Counted from the first letter of the stretch, positions 1-8,137 are shown. The stretch is 45,152 bases of DNA from Acidisphaera sp035272265 (GCA_035272265.1 DATEQV010000411.1:1-45152); one strand, 5' to 3'. Numbers and translations are program-made. Notes: a model not told the origin generated them from the letters alone.

Positions 1-141
<141 letters not shown>

Positions 142-255
142 GCCGCGTCGCCGGAGGTGACCAACGTCACGCAGATCCTCATCAACGGCGTTGCCACCGA
201 TATCGTCCCGGCGTCGACCGCCGTCTGCAAGCTCGGTGCCGCGGTGCTGAACTGA
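142..255 (+). pseudogene. Baseplate protein J, C-terminal exon only
   Basis: The open frame from the intron end to the TGA at 253-255 encodes about 37 residues, including VTNVTQILINGVATDIV. This matches the conserved C-terminal tail of P2 gpJ/Mu gp47-like baseplate wedge proteins. The stop overlaps the ATG of the next gene (ATGA, 252-257 region), the usual J-I arrangement. The rest of J must lie left of the group II intron. It is on the plus strand while the rest of the phage module is on the minus strand, so it belongs to the inverted segment that ends near 395. Confidence 0.65.
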
Positions 256-396
256 TGACCGGCGACCAGAACGACATGGCCGCCCGGATCCGGGCGGTAC
301 TGCCGGCGGGGTGGTTTTCGGACACGACACCGGTTCTCGACAGCCTCCTCGCCGGGCTCGGCTGGCTGTGGTCCTGGGCCTATGCGCTGCTGGCGA
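255..396 (+). pseudogene. Phage tail protein I, N-terminal fragment
   Basis: Translation from ATG 255 gives about 47 residues with the pattern ARIRAVLPAGWFSDTTPVLD followed by LLAGLGWLWSWAYALLA. This is typical of the N-terminus of gpI-like tail proteins, which join the baseplate to the tail fibre. Phage-like sequence ends near 395; beyond that the frame stays open only because it is antisense to gene D. The gene is therefore cut by a rearrangement junction. Order J then I is normal for contractile phages, which supports both calls. Confidence 0.65.
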
Positions 397-1404
397 AAGC
401 CGGCGGTCGGGGACAGAGTTCGGTCGATCTCGACGATCGCGTAGGCTTGGTCGAAGGCTGTTTGCGTGCCGAAAAGCTGCAGCCCGTCGCGCGCTCCCGT
501 CGTGACGTCGCCGGGCATGTGCGCGACAAGCGTCCATTGGTGTGCGACGATCTGCGCCAAGGTGTTCCGCGCCAGCCCGAGGGCCTGGTCGGCGGTCAGG
601 TTGCGCCGGACGAGCACGTATTCCTGCGCTGTTCCCTGCCCATCGCTGGTGACGGTCTGCACGCAGGCGGTCTGCTGCAGGCTGTCCCAGCTCTTGACAG
701 TCACGGTGATGGCGCCGGCGAGCGTCAGCGCGCGCGCCAGCTGCAGCCGCTCCATATCGGTGGGCGTGAGAACAAGCGGCACTGCCGTGTTAGCGCTCGG
801 TGGCTGGAAGAACAGCGTTTGGCCCTGGACGAAGACGTCGAAGCCCTCGATCTTCGCGAGCGTGACCAGCAGGTCCCACTCCGTCGTATGACGCGAGGCG
901 GTCCCGAGCGTGATGGCGTTGTGCTGGTTCTCGTAGTAGCGGCCCACGGGTGTCGCTGTGGCGGTCGCCTGGCACCCAAGACCGTGGCGCCCGGCGAGCA
1001 TCTGGGCGATCTCGCTCGATGTTTGGTTGGAGAACGTCTCCTGCGTACGCGCTTCGATCAGCTTCGCCGCGAAGTCGCGTCCTTGGACGCGCACGGTCTG
1101 GCGTATCGGGTCGAGCTCAATGCTGTCGGCCGCGCCGACGATGAGCGTGGCCGGCGGGGTGAACGCGTCCGGCGCAACCTGGATCTCGATCTGAAGATCG
1201 GTCTGCCCGGCCCAGAACTGCGCATCCATGCCCGCATCGGGACCGAGCGCGATATCTGCCGAAAACCGGTCGGCGCTGAAATCGTTGGTCGACACGACAT
1301 GCGCGGAGATGCCGCCGGCTAACGGAATGCCGTTGACGAGCACCACCAGCGACGGCGCGCGCGCCGTGCCGATCAGTCCATCCAGGACGCCGCTCATGAG
1401 CGTG

Positions 1405-1590
1405 TCACTGCTGCGGGACGCCGCCGGTGGCAGTCGGGTCGGTGTCCGGCAGCAGCAGCGTGACCACGCCGGTCAGGAACGGGTCGTCGATGTCGTTGAG
1501 CTGCGCGATGCGGATCCATTGCGTCGCGTCGCCGAGCTCGACCGCGGCGATGCTGTACAGGTTGCCGCCGGCGACTGTGATGGTGCGCAT
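1405..1590 (-). CDS. LysM-like tail protein X
   Basis: This 61-residue protein has the shape of phage tail X/LysM baseplate proteins: MRTITVAGGNLYSIAAVELG, then WIRIAQLNDIDDP, then a short Leu-rich strand and a polar tail. Such proteins sit next to the gpD hub and may bind peptidoglycan or staple the hub. Its ATG directly follows the stop of the upstream gene (1591-1593), and gene D begins 7 bases downstream, so it is translated inside the tail operon. Confidence 0.7.
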   Translation of the reverse strand: MRTITVAGGNLYSIAAVELGDATQWIRIAQLNDIDDPFLTGVVTLLLPDTDPTATGGVPQQ

Positions 1591-2325
1591 TCAGGTGCTC
1601 GCATTGGCCATGTTGACCGCGGCGCGGCCGAGATAGGCATTGGCCGTCGCGAGAGCCGCGAGCTGGCCAGTGGTCGTCACGGCGGCACCGGTCCCCGCGA
1701 TGGCGTCGGAGGGAGCGCCGCTGCCGAACAGCATGGTCTGCGGCAAAGCAGGCTCGGCACTTGCGGTGGCGGTGGCCACATTCGTCTGACCGGCGTTGAT
1801 CGCGGCATTGGCGGCGCCATAGACGGCGGTGCCGGCGACGGTACTGCCGGTGGCCGACAGCGCGGCCGGCACGGCGGAGAGATCGACGCCTGCCGGGGCG
1901 GCGGCCGCAACGGCCGTCCCGACATCGCCGAGCACGCTGCCCGCGAGGTCGGCGACTGCGTCGACGATGGCCGCGGCCTCGTCCTGCAGGACGGTGCAGT
2001 TGATCCGGTAGGGGATCCACCAGCCGCACTGGTAGTCGGCGACGAACTCGCGAATGACGACGGTGTAGAAGAATGCGTCCCAAATCAGCGGCAGCGGCAG
2101 TCCCTGCCCGCGCAGTTCATCGACGATTCTGGCGCGTGCCGCAGCGTCGTCGCCGTAGAAGTAACCGTGGAACGTGATCGGCCCGTCGCGGCGTCCGAGC
2201 GCGTCGATGACACGCATCCCGCCCGGCAGGTCGTGCACCGCGAGCGCCTGGCCACCGCCGAACGTGACGCCGGACGCGACCTCGAAGTCGCTCAGCACGA
2301 CAGGCCCGAGAATAAGATCACTCAT
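1591..2325 (-). CDS. Putative baseplate/tail protein
   Basis: This is a 244-residue protein. Residues 1-120 look folded and contain FHGYFYGDDAAARARIVDEL and WDAFFYTVVIREFVADYQ, a pattern I associate with proteins encoded just before the LysM/gpD hub in contractile phages. Residues 120-244 are Ala/Thr/Gly-rich and low in complexity. No signal peptide or membrane segment is seen. The ATG overlaps the end of the 53-residue gene by 8 bases. The location between tape measure and LysM suggests a tail-tip or hub-associated role; the exact function is unknown. Confidence 0.55.
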   Translation of the reverse strand: MSDLILGPVVLSDFEVASGVTFGGGQALAVHDLPGGMRVIDALGRRDGPITFHGYFYGDDAAARARIVDELRGQGLPLPLIWDAFFYTVVIREFVADYQCGWWIPYRINCTVLQDEAAAIVDAVADLAGSVLGDVGTAVAAAAPAGVDLSAVPAALSATGSTVAGTAVYGAANAAINAGQTNVATATASAEPALPQTMLFGSGAPSDAIAGTGAAVTTTGQLAALATANAYLGRAAVNMANAST

Positions 2326-2479
2326 CGGCGGTGTGCTCTGCTTCGGTGTGCTCTGCGTCCGGGTCGGAGGGACGAGGCGACAGCCGCGCGCGCAGGAAGA
2401 CTGCGGATGGCGGCCGCAGCTGATCGTCCTCCGGCGCGCCGTCCGGCCGCCAGACGAACGCGAGCTCGAGATCGCTCAT
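2318..2479 (-). CDS. Small acidic phage protein (53 aa)
   Basis: ATG 2479 opens a 53-residue frame starting MSDLELAFVWRPDGAPEDDQ and ending in a repeated (D/E)AEHT unit. It starts 4 bases after the stop of the Pro/Ala-rich gene, and its stop overlaps the next ATG by 8 bases, so it fits the operon packing exactly. The repeat comes from a 15-base tandem duplication at about 2330-2356. I do not recognise the family. The coding call rests on position, overlap and sensible composition. Confidence 0.55.
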   Translation of the reverse strand: MSDLELAFVWRPDGAPEDDQLRPPSAVFLRARLSPRPSDPDAEHTEAEHTADE

Positions 2480-2483
2480 CGAC

Positions 2484-2633
2484 TCAACCTGCGATCGGCG
2501 CGCCGGGCCACGTGGGCGTCATGCGTGGATCGAAACCGGTGCTGCCGGTGGCGGGCCTGACGGCGGCATGCGCGAGGTAGTCGGCCAGCCAGCGACCGAG
2601 CTGGAGGCCATCGATTTCGAGCGTTCCGGACAT
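2484..2633 (-). CDS. Possible nested 49-aa protein, in-frame internal start
   Basis: Inside the Pro/Ala-rich gene, an ATG at 2633 is preceded by GGAGG with an 8-base spacer (GGAGGCGAAAGCGATG), a better ribosome site than most in this operon. Initiation there would give 49 residues beginning MSGTLEIDGLQLGRWLADYL, which is exactly the folded-looking C-terminal tail without the disordered stretch. It could be a separately made small tail protein, or the site may be fortuitous. Confidence 0.35.
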   Translation of the reverse strand: MSGTLEIDGLQLGRWLADYLAHAAVRPATGSTGFDPRMTPTWPGAPIAG

Positions 2634-3611
2634 CGCTTTCGCCTCCGGCGACCTAGGGCTCCGGGCCTCACGCGAACGCGGTTCCCGCGAGCGCGACTCA
2701 GCGCGGGGGCGAGCGGCCGCCGCACGCGCAGGCGGGGCGGGCGCGTAGGCCGGCCGAGGCCCGGCAAGCGGCGGTCTTGCATCCGAATCTGCGGGTAGCG
2801 GAGCGGCCGGCCTTCCCTCGCTCGTCGGAATTGCCGAAGCCGGTAGCCCCGACACGGATGGCGCGGGTAGCGCTGGCAGCATTGGCGGCAACGGTTGAGG
2901 CGTGCCCGCCAAGCCGATCGTCGTCGGTTGCTGAGGAGGTTGCTGGACGCTTTGCGCGGGCACGGCGGCTCGCGCAATGGCGGCGAAGCTTCTCGTCAGC
3001 GCGGTCGGCGAACTCGCCGTGCGCGATTGCGGCACGCTTTCGGGCGGCGACGGGACCGGCGCTTTCGGTGCAGCGCCCGGTTCGGTGCGGGCAATCGGCG
3101 CGACGGCCGGACCGAGCGGGGCGGGCAACGGCGTGCTCGGGCGTGCGGGCGGCGCAGGAGGCGCCGGCGTGATCGCGGCTGCAGGCGGCGACGCAAGTAC
3201 CGGTGCGCTCGGGGCTGCGCGCGGCAGGACGGAGGGCGCTGGCGACGACGGTGCCCGCGGCTCGACGGCCGCGCGCGGCGGGGGTGCCGGTGATACGGGC
3301 GCGCGCGGGGAGACGGCCGCAGGCGACGGCGGTGCTTCTGCCTGAGGCACGGCGAGCGGAGCAGGTGGTGATGCCGGCAAAGACGCCGCTGGCAGGGGGG
3401 TCGAAGCGGCCTGCCCGGCTTGGCGCACGCCGAGCGAGGCGGCTTCCGCCGCGACCTCGCGCAGATGCTCGAGCTTTGCCGTCGCGACATCGACCGCAGC
3501 ATCGAGCGCCACGAGGTCACGCCGGATGGCGTCGATGCCTGCCGAGACGCCGTCATCCAGCGCCAGCGCGATGCCGATCGTATAGGCGTCGTTTGCAGTC
3601 GCGTCGATCAC
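2484..3611 (-). CDS. Pro/Ala-rich protein in the tape-measure position
   Basis: This 375-residue protein has three parts. Residues 1-65 look helical (DAIRRDLVALDAAVDVATAK) and resemble tape-measure N-termini. Residues 70-320 are almost entirely Pro/Ala/Ser with scattered charges and should be disordered. Residues 327-375 are a compact conserved-looking tail. It lies between the tail assembly/gp10 genes and the baseplate genes, exactly where the tape measure belongs, and no other long tail gene is present. Typical tape measures are longer and helical, so the assignment is positional. The ATG overlaps the upstream stop (ATGA). Confidence 0.5.
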   Translation of the reverse strand: MIDATANDAYTIGIALALDDGVSAGIDAIRRDLVALDAAVDVATAKLEHLREVAAEAASLGVRQAGQAASTPLPAASLPASPPAPLAVPQAEAPPSPAAVSPRAPVSPAPPPRAAVEPRAPSSPAPSVLPRAAPSAPVLASPPAAAITPAPPAPPARPSTPLPAPLGPAVAPIARTEPGAAPKAPVPSPPESVPQSRTASSPTALTRSFAAIARAAVPAQSVQQPPQQPTTIGLAGTPQPLPPMLPALPAPSVSGLPASAIPTSEGRPAAPLPADSDARPPLAGPRPAYAPAPPARAAAARPRAESRSREPRSREARSPRSPEAKAMSGTLEIDGLQLGRWLADYLAHAAVRPATGSTGFDPRMTPTWPGAPIAG

Positions 3612-3992
3612 GCCACAGCCTCCGCGATCGCGTCGCGGACCGCGCTGCCGGTGGCCTGCGCGGCCCCCTCGCCTTCGGCTGCCGCGACGGGCCCGAGGAA
3701 CGGGCGCGGCGGAAGGTGCACGGTCCCGAGTTCCTGATAGAGAGCGACCGGATCAGCCGAGCCGATGCGGACGATATCGCCGTCCTGTGACACACCGATG
3801 CTGTCGCGCAACGCGCCGGTGATCCTCCCAGGGGGTGTCGTGCGGGCCGCCTGGCGGCTGCGACAGCCGCTCCTGCACGGCCTCGCGCATCTGGTCGGCG
3901 GCCTTGAGCATCGCTGCGTGGGCGACAGAAGGCACATCGAGCCGACCGAGCGCGGCGATCAGCGCATGCAGGCGGGCGGACAGTTCCTTCAC
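3608..3992 (-). pseudogene. HK97 gp10-like tail protein, one-base frameshift
   Basis: Starting at GTG 3992 (overlapping the upstream stop), the frame reads VKELSARLHALIAALGRL to AVQERLSQPPGGPHDTP and then goes out of frame. The next frame continues with GRITGALRDSIGVSQDGDI, GSADPVALYQELGT and PPRPFLGPV down to the stop at 3608. Together they match HK97 gp10-family minor tail/completion proteins. The total of 385 bases is one more than a multiple of three. Removing one C from the CCCCC run (about 3829-3833) restores a 127-residue protein. This is a mutation or a homopolymer sequencing error. Confidence 0.65.
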
Positions 3993-4512
3993 GAATTGTC
4001 CTCCCAGGTCAGGTTGTTCCAATTAAAACGGCCGCCGTCGAGCGTGCCGAGCACGACGACCCAGGCAAGCCGCTCGTCCTCGGGCAAGGAGAAGGCAACG
4101 TCGAACGGCACCCCGTGCCGCACCAGGTAGAGACAGTCGATCAGCTCGGGGTGCCGACTCAGTTTCCCGCGGCGGCTACCTTCTCGGCCGGCGACAGGTC
4201 GGCGGTGGTGTCGAACCCGCTTGCGGCGGCGGCGATGCCGGCATCGCCCAGGCGCGCGACAGCCGCCTCCACCTGCTGCTCATTCCCGGGCATCGGCACC
4301 GGCACGTCGTCGATCGCCGCGACCGAGCAGGCGAGCATCGCCATGCCCAGCCACGGCTCGTTCTGCGACAGCGCGGGGCCGGCTGCCTTGAACAGGCGCA
4401 GCTTTTCCAAGGCGCTCATACGCCGCAGCGTCAGCCGGCGGCCGCTGGCATCGGTCACGGTTCGGGTGGTAGCTGCCGCGGCGACGATGCGCGAGGACGG
4501 CGTGTCGATCAC
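3989..4512 (-). CDS. Tail assembly chaperone, -1 frameshift product (G-T)
   Basis: After the 117-residue chaperone frame, a -1 slip on G GGA AAC (4168-4162) skips the TGA and continues LSRHPELIDCLYLVRHGVPF, then SLPEDERLAWVVVLGTLDGG, to a stop at 3989. The fusion has about 174 residues. The extension has no start codon of its own and is clearly protein-like, as in lambda gpG-T and its counterparts in other tailed phages. Such G-T proteins chaperone the tape measure during tail assembly. A 6-base stem (AGTCGG with TCGACT) begins 2 bases after the slip site. The stop overlaps the next gene's GTG. Confidence 0.7.
4159..4512 (-). CDS. Tail assembly chaperone, short product (G)
   Basis: This 117-residue protein lies directly after the tail tube gene and overlaps its stop by 4 bases. 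It includes RRLTLRRMSALEKLRLFKAA, the typical small-tail-chaperone pattern seen after tube genes in contractile phages, and ends GN just before TGA. The last two codons form the slippery heptamer, so this is the unshifted product of a G/G-T pair. It probably coats the tape-measure protein before the tube polymerises. Confidence 0.7.
   Translation of the reverse strand: MIDTPSSRIVAAAATTRTVTDASGRRLTLRRMSALEKLRLFKAAGPALSQNEPWLGMAMLACSVAAIDDVPVPMPGNEQQVEAAVARLGDAGIAAAASGFDTTADLSPAEKVAAAGN
4162..4168 (-). promoter_or_regulatory. Programmed -1 frameshift site GGGAAAC
   Basis: On the minus strand the heptamer G GGA AAC is in the X XXY YYZ register of the chaperone gene, immediately before TGA. The -1 frame after it is open and encodes a plausible 57-residue extension. 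It closely parallels lambda's GGGAAAG in gene G. Confidence 0.75.
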
Positions 4513-4943
4513 AGCCGCTGCCTCGTGGTGGCGAAGAATTCCAGCTTCTGCTTCACCGACGCATCACCACGCCAGGCGCCGGCGTTGGCGAGCTTGAAGA
4601 CGACCGAGTTGTATTGATAGGTCGAGACGGAGCCGTCGGTCTCGTTGACATACTGATACATCGCCCCGGCCGGGACGAAGCTGCCATTGTAGAACGCGGC
4701 CTCGGCCTGCGCGATGAAGTCGTCGGCGGTGGAGTTGCCGCGCTCGAGCTCGAAGCTCCCTTCCCAGCCCTTCGGCAGCTCGGCACCGATCTGCGTGCCG
4801 TCCATCTTGTTGACGCGGATCGACGCCGTGATCTGCCGGCTTTCGAAGCCGGTGACGTGCTCCAGATCGATCTGCCCATACGGGCCGAGAACCACGAGTT
4901 GCGAGTCGCGGCCTATGTTGAATGTGGTGATGGTTCCGCTCAT
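4509..4943 (-). CDS. Phage tail tube protein
   Basis: This 144-residue protein matches Mu gpM-like tail tubes of contractile phages. It contains FNIGRDSQLVVLGPYGQIDL, SIRVNKMDGTQIGAELPKGW and a C-terminal RGDASVKQKLEFFATTRQRL. It forms the inner DNA-conducting tube inside the sheath. It follows the sheath gene by 28 bases, and its stop overlaps the chaperone ATG. Length and order are normal, and no frameshift is seen. Confidence 0.8.
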   Translation of the reverse strand: MSGTITTFNIGRDSQLVVLGPYGQIDLEHVTGFESRQITASIRVNKMDGTQIGAELPKGWEGSFELERGNSTADDFIAQAEAAFYNGSFVPAGAMYQYVNETDGSVSTYQYNSVVFKLANAGAWRGDASVKQKLEFFATTRQRL

Positions 4944-4971
4944 GGGATCGCCTCTCGGTTACGACGCGCGG

Positions 4972-6552
4972 CTACGACTGGGGCTGACCGGACGGCAGCG
5001 TCTGCTTGCTGACCTGCACGGTCTGGCCGCCCTCGATGTTGACGATGAACTTCTCGTTGATCGCCTGGTAGCGAACCTGCGCATCGGAGCGGACATAGCC
5101 GAGCGCAGTCTGGCTTTGCGGGTTGTTGCTGGCGTCGCAGACGACGGTAAACGGCAGCGAGCCGTCGGTGCTGCCAAGCAGACCTTGGCTCAGCATCGCC
5201 TGCAGGAACTTCAGCTGCGTGGCACGGATGCGGCGGAACAGGTCGGCGTTGATCACGTCGCCGACATACTGGCCCATCCCGGCCTGCAATGTCGCCGCGA
5301 TGTAGTTCGTCAGCCGCGTGTAGTTGTCGCCATCCGTGGCGGCATCGCTGCTGCTGTTGTGGCCGCCGCGCACGCCCCAGTAGCTGCCGCCCGGCTGCGG
5401 GTTGGCGATCACGTCGATGCCGGCGCCGATTAGCACCTGCAAGTCCGCGGCGGCGTACGTGGTGGTCACACCGGTACCGGGCGTGCCGGACTTCTGGCTG
5501 CCAATCACGCCATAGAGCGGCTTGTTGAGGCTCGACTGCTCCGGCGAGAGGTTCGCGAGGCGGCCGGCGACGAAACCCTGCGGCGAGACGAGGCGGATCG
5601 TGCTGTTGGTCGCATCCGACCACCAGAGCCAGTCGCCGAACATCAGTTTCGCAGCGTAGCTGTCCAGGCCGGCCGAGCTCTTGGTCGCGACCGCGTTCCG
5701 GATGTTGTCACCCGCCGGGCCCGTCAGGATCATGTAGACGCCTTCGGACAGACCGAACTCCGCCTGCGTGGTCCACTGCGTCGGATCGTCGGCGTCTGCG
5801 AGCAGCCCGATCGAGCAGCCCTGCCCGCGCAGCGCATACAGGCCGGTGCGCGGCAGCACGTCGCTGCCGACGAGCGTCGCGGCCGAGGCGCTGCCGGCAC
5901 CGTCGGTGCCGCCGCTGAACGAATACGACGCCACCACGGGCGCGCTGCCGAGCGGTGTTCCCTGCCCCGGCTGGGCGGTGACCAGCTGCGACGGGCCACG
6001 TAGCAGACTCAGGCCGTTGTTGACGGCATTGACCATGTTGGCCCAGAGCTGCGCGCCGGTGCCCGGGATGTTGTCGAACAGCTCCGGCTGCAACCCAGGC
6101 AGCGAGATGGTCAGGCGCCAGGTGTTGGCCTGCGAGCCGACGCCCACGGTGGCGACGAGCTGGTTGCCGAGCGTGCCGCTATAGCCGGCGGTCAGCATCA
6201 TCGCGAAGTCGTTGGCGTCGGGGCTCTGGATCAGCGTCGTCGCGGCGGTGTCGGTTCCGTCGGTCACGCGCACGCAGCGAAAGTTCTGCGCGCCCTGCTG
6301 CACGGCAGTGGCAACTTGCGTGCCCATATCGTGCTGGCGCGCGACCACCGGACCGAACTGGCTGGCGTAGTCCGACATCGTGGCAACGATCGCCGGCTGG
6401 TTGATCGGACCCCAGCTCGCCGTGCCGACGACGCCGATAACGTCTGTCGGCACACCATTGATGACGAGGTTCTGCGGCGGCACGATCTGGACGTACAGAT
6501 CTGGGACGATCAGCGCCGTCGTGTTGACGCTGCCCTGCTGGACGATGGGCAT
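4972..6552 (-). CDS. Contractile tail sheath protein
   Basis: This 526-residue protein starts MPIVQQGSVNTTALIVPDLY and contains PTDVIGVVGTASWGPINQPA, characteristic of Mu/P2-like sheath subunits. The C-terminal region (DLFRRIRATQLKFLQAMLSQ, near YVRSDAQVRYQAI) corresponds to the conserved contraction-domain end. The sheath surrounds the tube and contracts on infection, so the phage is a myovirus type. The gene precedes the tube as usual. Confidence 0.88.
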   Translation of the reverse strand: MPIVQQGSVNTTALIVPDLYVQIVPPQNLVINGVPTDVIGVVGTASWGPINQPAIVATMSDYASQFGPVVARQHDMGTQVATAVQQGAQNFRCVRVTDGTDTAATTLIQSPDANDFAMMLTAGYSGTLGNQLVATVGVGSQANTWRLTISLPGLQPELFDNIPGTGAQLWANMVNAVNNGLSLLRGPSQLVTAQPGQGTPLGSAPVVASYSFSGGTDGAGSASAATLVGSDVLPRTGLYALRGQGCSIGLLADADDPTQWTTQAEFGLSEGVYMILTGPAGDNIRNAVATKSSAGLDSYAAKLMFGDWLWWSDATNSTIRLVSPQGFVAGRLANLSPEQSSLNKPLYGVIGSQKSGTPGTGVTTTYAAADLQVLIGAGIDVIANPQPGGSYWGVRGGHNSSSDAATDGDNYTRLTNYIAATLQAGMGQYVGDVINADLFRRIRATQLKFLQAMLSQGLLGSTDGSLPFTVVCDASNNPQSQTALGYVRSDAQVRYQAINEKFIVNIEGGQTVQVSKQTLPSGQPQS

Positions 6553-6600
6553 GAAGCGGCTCCGGTTCGGTGGTGAATGCTCGGCTTGCGAAAGACCGCT

Positions 6601-7416
6601 TCAGCCGATGAAGCGGAAGATCGAGTTGATGCTGCCGTCGTTGAACAGCATCGTTGGCTGCGTCTGGAACAGCACGGTGGCGTACTCGGCGGTGTAGACG
6701 AGATCGCGGCGGTACAACCCGGTATCCTCGGCGCGGTCGAGCACTGTGTTCGACGCGTAGGTCAGGCGTGCCTGCGTGCCGTCGGCGAGATCGATGAACA
6801 AGAGCTGTGACAGCGCGACGTCGATCGCCGCGCCGACGACGTCGCGCGTGGCGAAGTCAGGGCACCAGCAGGAGATGCGAAAATCCTGGCGCTGCCGTCG
6901 CAGCTCGCGCATCGCCTGCCGCGCCATCGCGGTGCGCGCGATCAGCGACGTGGCACCGGGAACGGTCAGCGTCGCACCCTGCACCTGCACGAACAGATTG
7001 GCCGAGGCGAGCGCGCCGAGACTGGCGGCCACCAGTTCCGCCGAATCCGTCGGCTGCGAGGCATAGACGTAGCTCCGTCCCTCGGCCGCGATGCCGGCGA
7101 GCAGTCCGGTGGCACCCGAGCCGATGAAGGTCGCTGTGAGGCCGTCGACGGTGACGCCCAGGCTCGGCGCGGCGCCCGGCAGCATGTGCCAGATGTCGGT
7201 GAACCGTGTCGTGGCTCTGGCACCCGCGTTGGCCGGATAGATGGTGACATTCACGCGCCCGGCGGCGAGATCCGCACCAAGCGCTGCAGGGCTGGGCCAG
7301 CCACGGAAGACCCGACAATCGGCACCGCAGACGCTCGCGAAGGCGGCGCCGTTCGGATACAGCGCGGCGGTGACGAGCGCCGTCAGCGCCGTTTCCACGT
7401 CGGACTGGTCGGCCAT
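6601..7416 (-). CDS. Putative tail completion/terminator protein
   Basis: From ATG 7416 a 271-residue protein begins MADQSDVETALTALVTAALY and ends FNDGSINSIFRFIG. It lies just before the sheath, where neck and tail-terminator proteins are normally encoded. The segment TTRFTDIWHMLPGAAPSLGV and the later YASNTVLDRAEDTGLYRRDL look well folded. The frame continues open upstream to 8133, so a naive call would fuse it to the preceding gene as a 510-residue protein. The ATG lies one base after a TGA in the neighbouring frame, which argues for a separate gene. The family is not recognised with certainty. Confidence 0.6.
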   Translation of the reverse strand: MADQSDVETALTALVTAALYPNGAAFASVCGADCRVFRGWPSPAALGADLAAGRVNVTIYPANAGARATTRFTDIWHMLPGAAPSLGVTVDGLTATFIGSGATGLLAGIAAEGRSYVYASQPTDSAELVAASLGALASANLFVQVQGATLTVPGATSLIARTAMARQAMRELRRQRQDFRISCWCPDFATRDVVGAAIDVALSQLLFIDLADGTQARLTYASNTVLDRAEDTGLYRRDLVYTAEYATVLFQTQPTMLFNDGSINSIFRFIG

Positions 7417-7417
7417 G

Positions 7418-8133
7418 TCACGTCGAGGCCTGGCGGACCAGCAGGCGCCAGCCGAGCTCGCTGAGTTCGGCACCCGTACGACACCGTCCCTGCCGAGATC
7501 GTCGCGCATCAGGTCGCCCATGAGGAGAACCGCGCCGCTCGCGCCCGGCAGCAGCACCGTCCATTGCGCCTCCATGGTGTCGCCTGGTAGCTTCGCCTCG
7601 GGATCGGGTCCGCGATGGATGCCGGTGATGCTCGCCGGCCAGCAGGTCAGCACCGGCACCGCGTTGGCACGCGTCACCCCGCCGTAGTCGTTGACGCCGG
7701 TCAGCTTCGGCGCGGGGGCGCGAGAGAACGTCACGGTGCGATCGGCACGCACGACGAGCGCCGGCATCAGCGGCGGCTGCGCGGCGACGAACCAGATCGT
7801 GTCGTTCTGCACCAGGTAGTCGCCCGGCTTCGTGTAGGCCGTATCGAACAACCCGAACCACACCGCGTCGCCGTAGCCGTTCGGCCGCTTGAATCCGATG
7901 TCTGCGCCGGTGAAGGCGGCATGCAGCCGAACCATGCGGTTGCCCGGCACCAAAGGCGCCGACACGCCACGGGGACAATACACGTCCGTCGTCAGCGCGA
8001 TCGAGCGCGCGGCGACGCCAAGACCGCGCGCCATTGCATCCTGCGCGCCGTAACCCGGATCGAGCGGGTTGTGGGCGGGCGGCAGGTTGGCCGGCGGCAG
8101 CGCGGCGGGCGGATGGACAGGCGTGCGGCGCAT
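7418..8133 (-). pseudogene. Neck/tail structural protein with a -1 frameshift
   Basis: ATG 8133 opens a frame (DAMARGLGVAARSIALTTDV, then NGYGDAVWFGLFDTAYTKPG) that is protein-like down to RDDLGRDGVVRV near 7475. From there the adjacent frame is the natural one: AELSELGWRLLVRQAST followed by TGA at 7420-7418, one base before the next ATG. The 716 bases are one short of a multiple of three, so one base (for example a G near GGGTG) appears to be missing. As it stands, the frame reads straight into the next gene. The role is inferred only from its place between capsid and sheath. Confidence 0.55.
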
Positions 8134-8137
8134 GACC

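Noticed and set aside
7418..7500. Programmed frameshift between the two neck/tail genes
   Set aside because: No X XXY YYZ heptamer or stop-associated slip site at the transition; a missing base explains it more simply.
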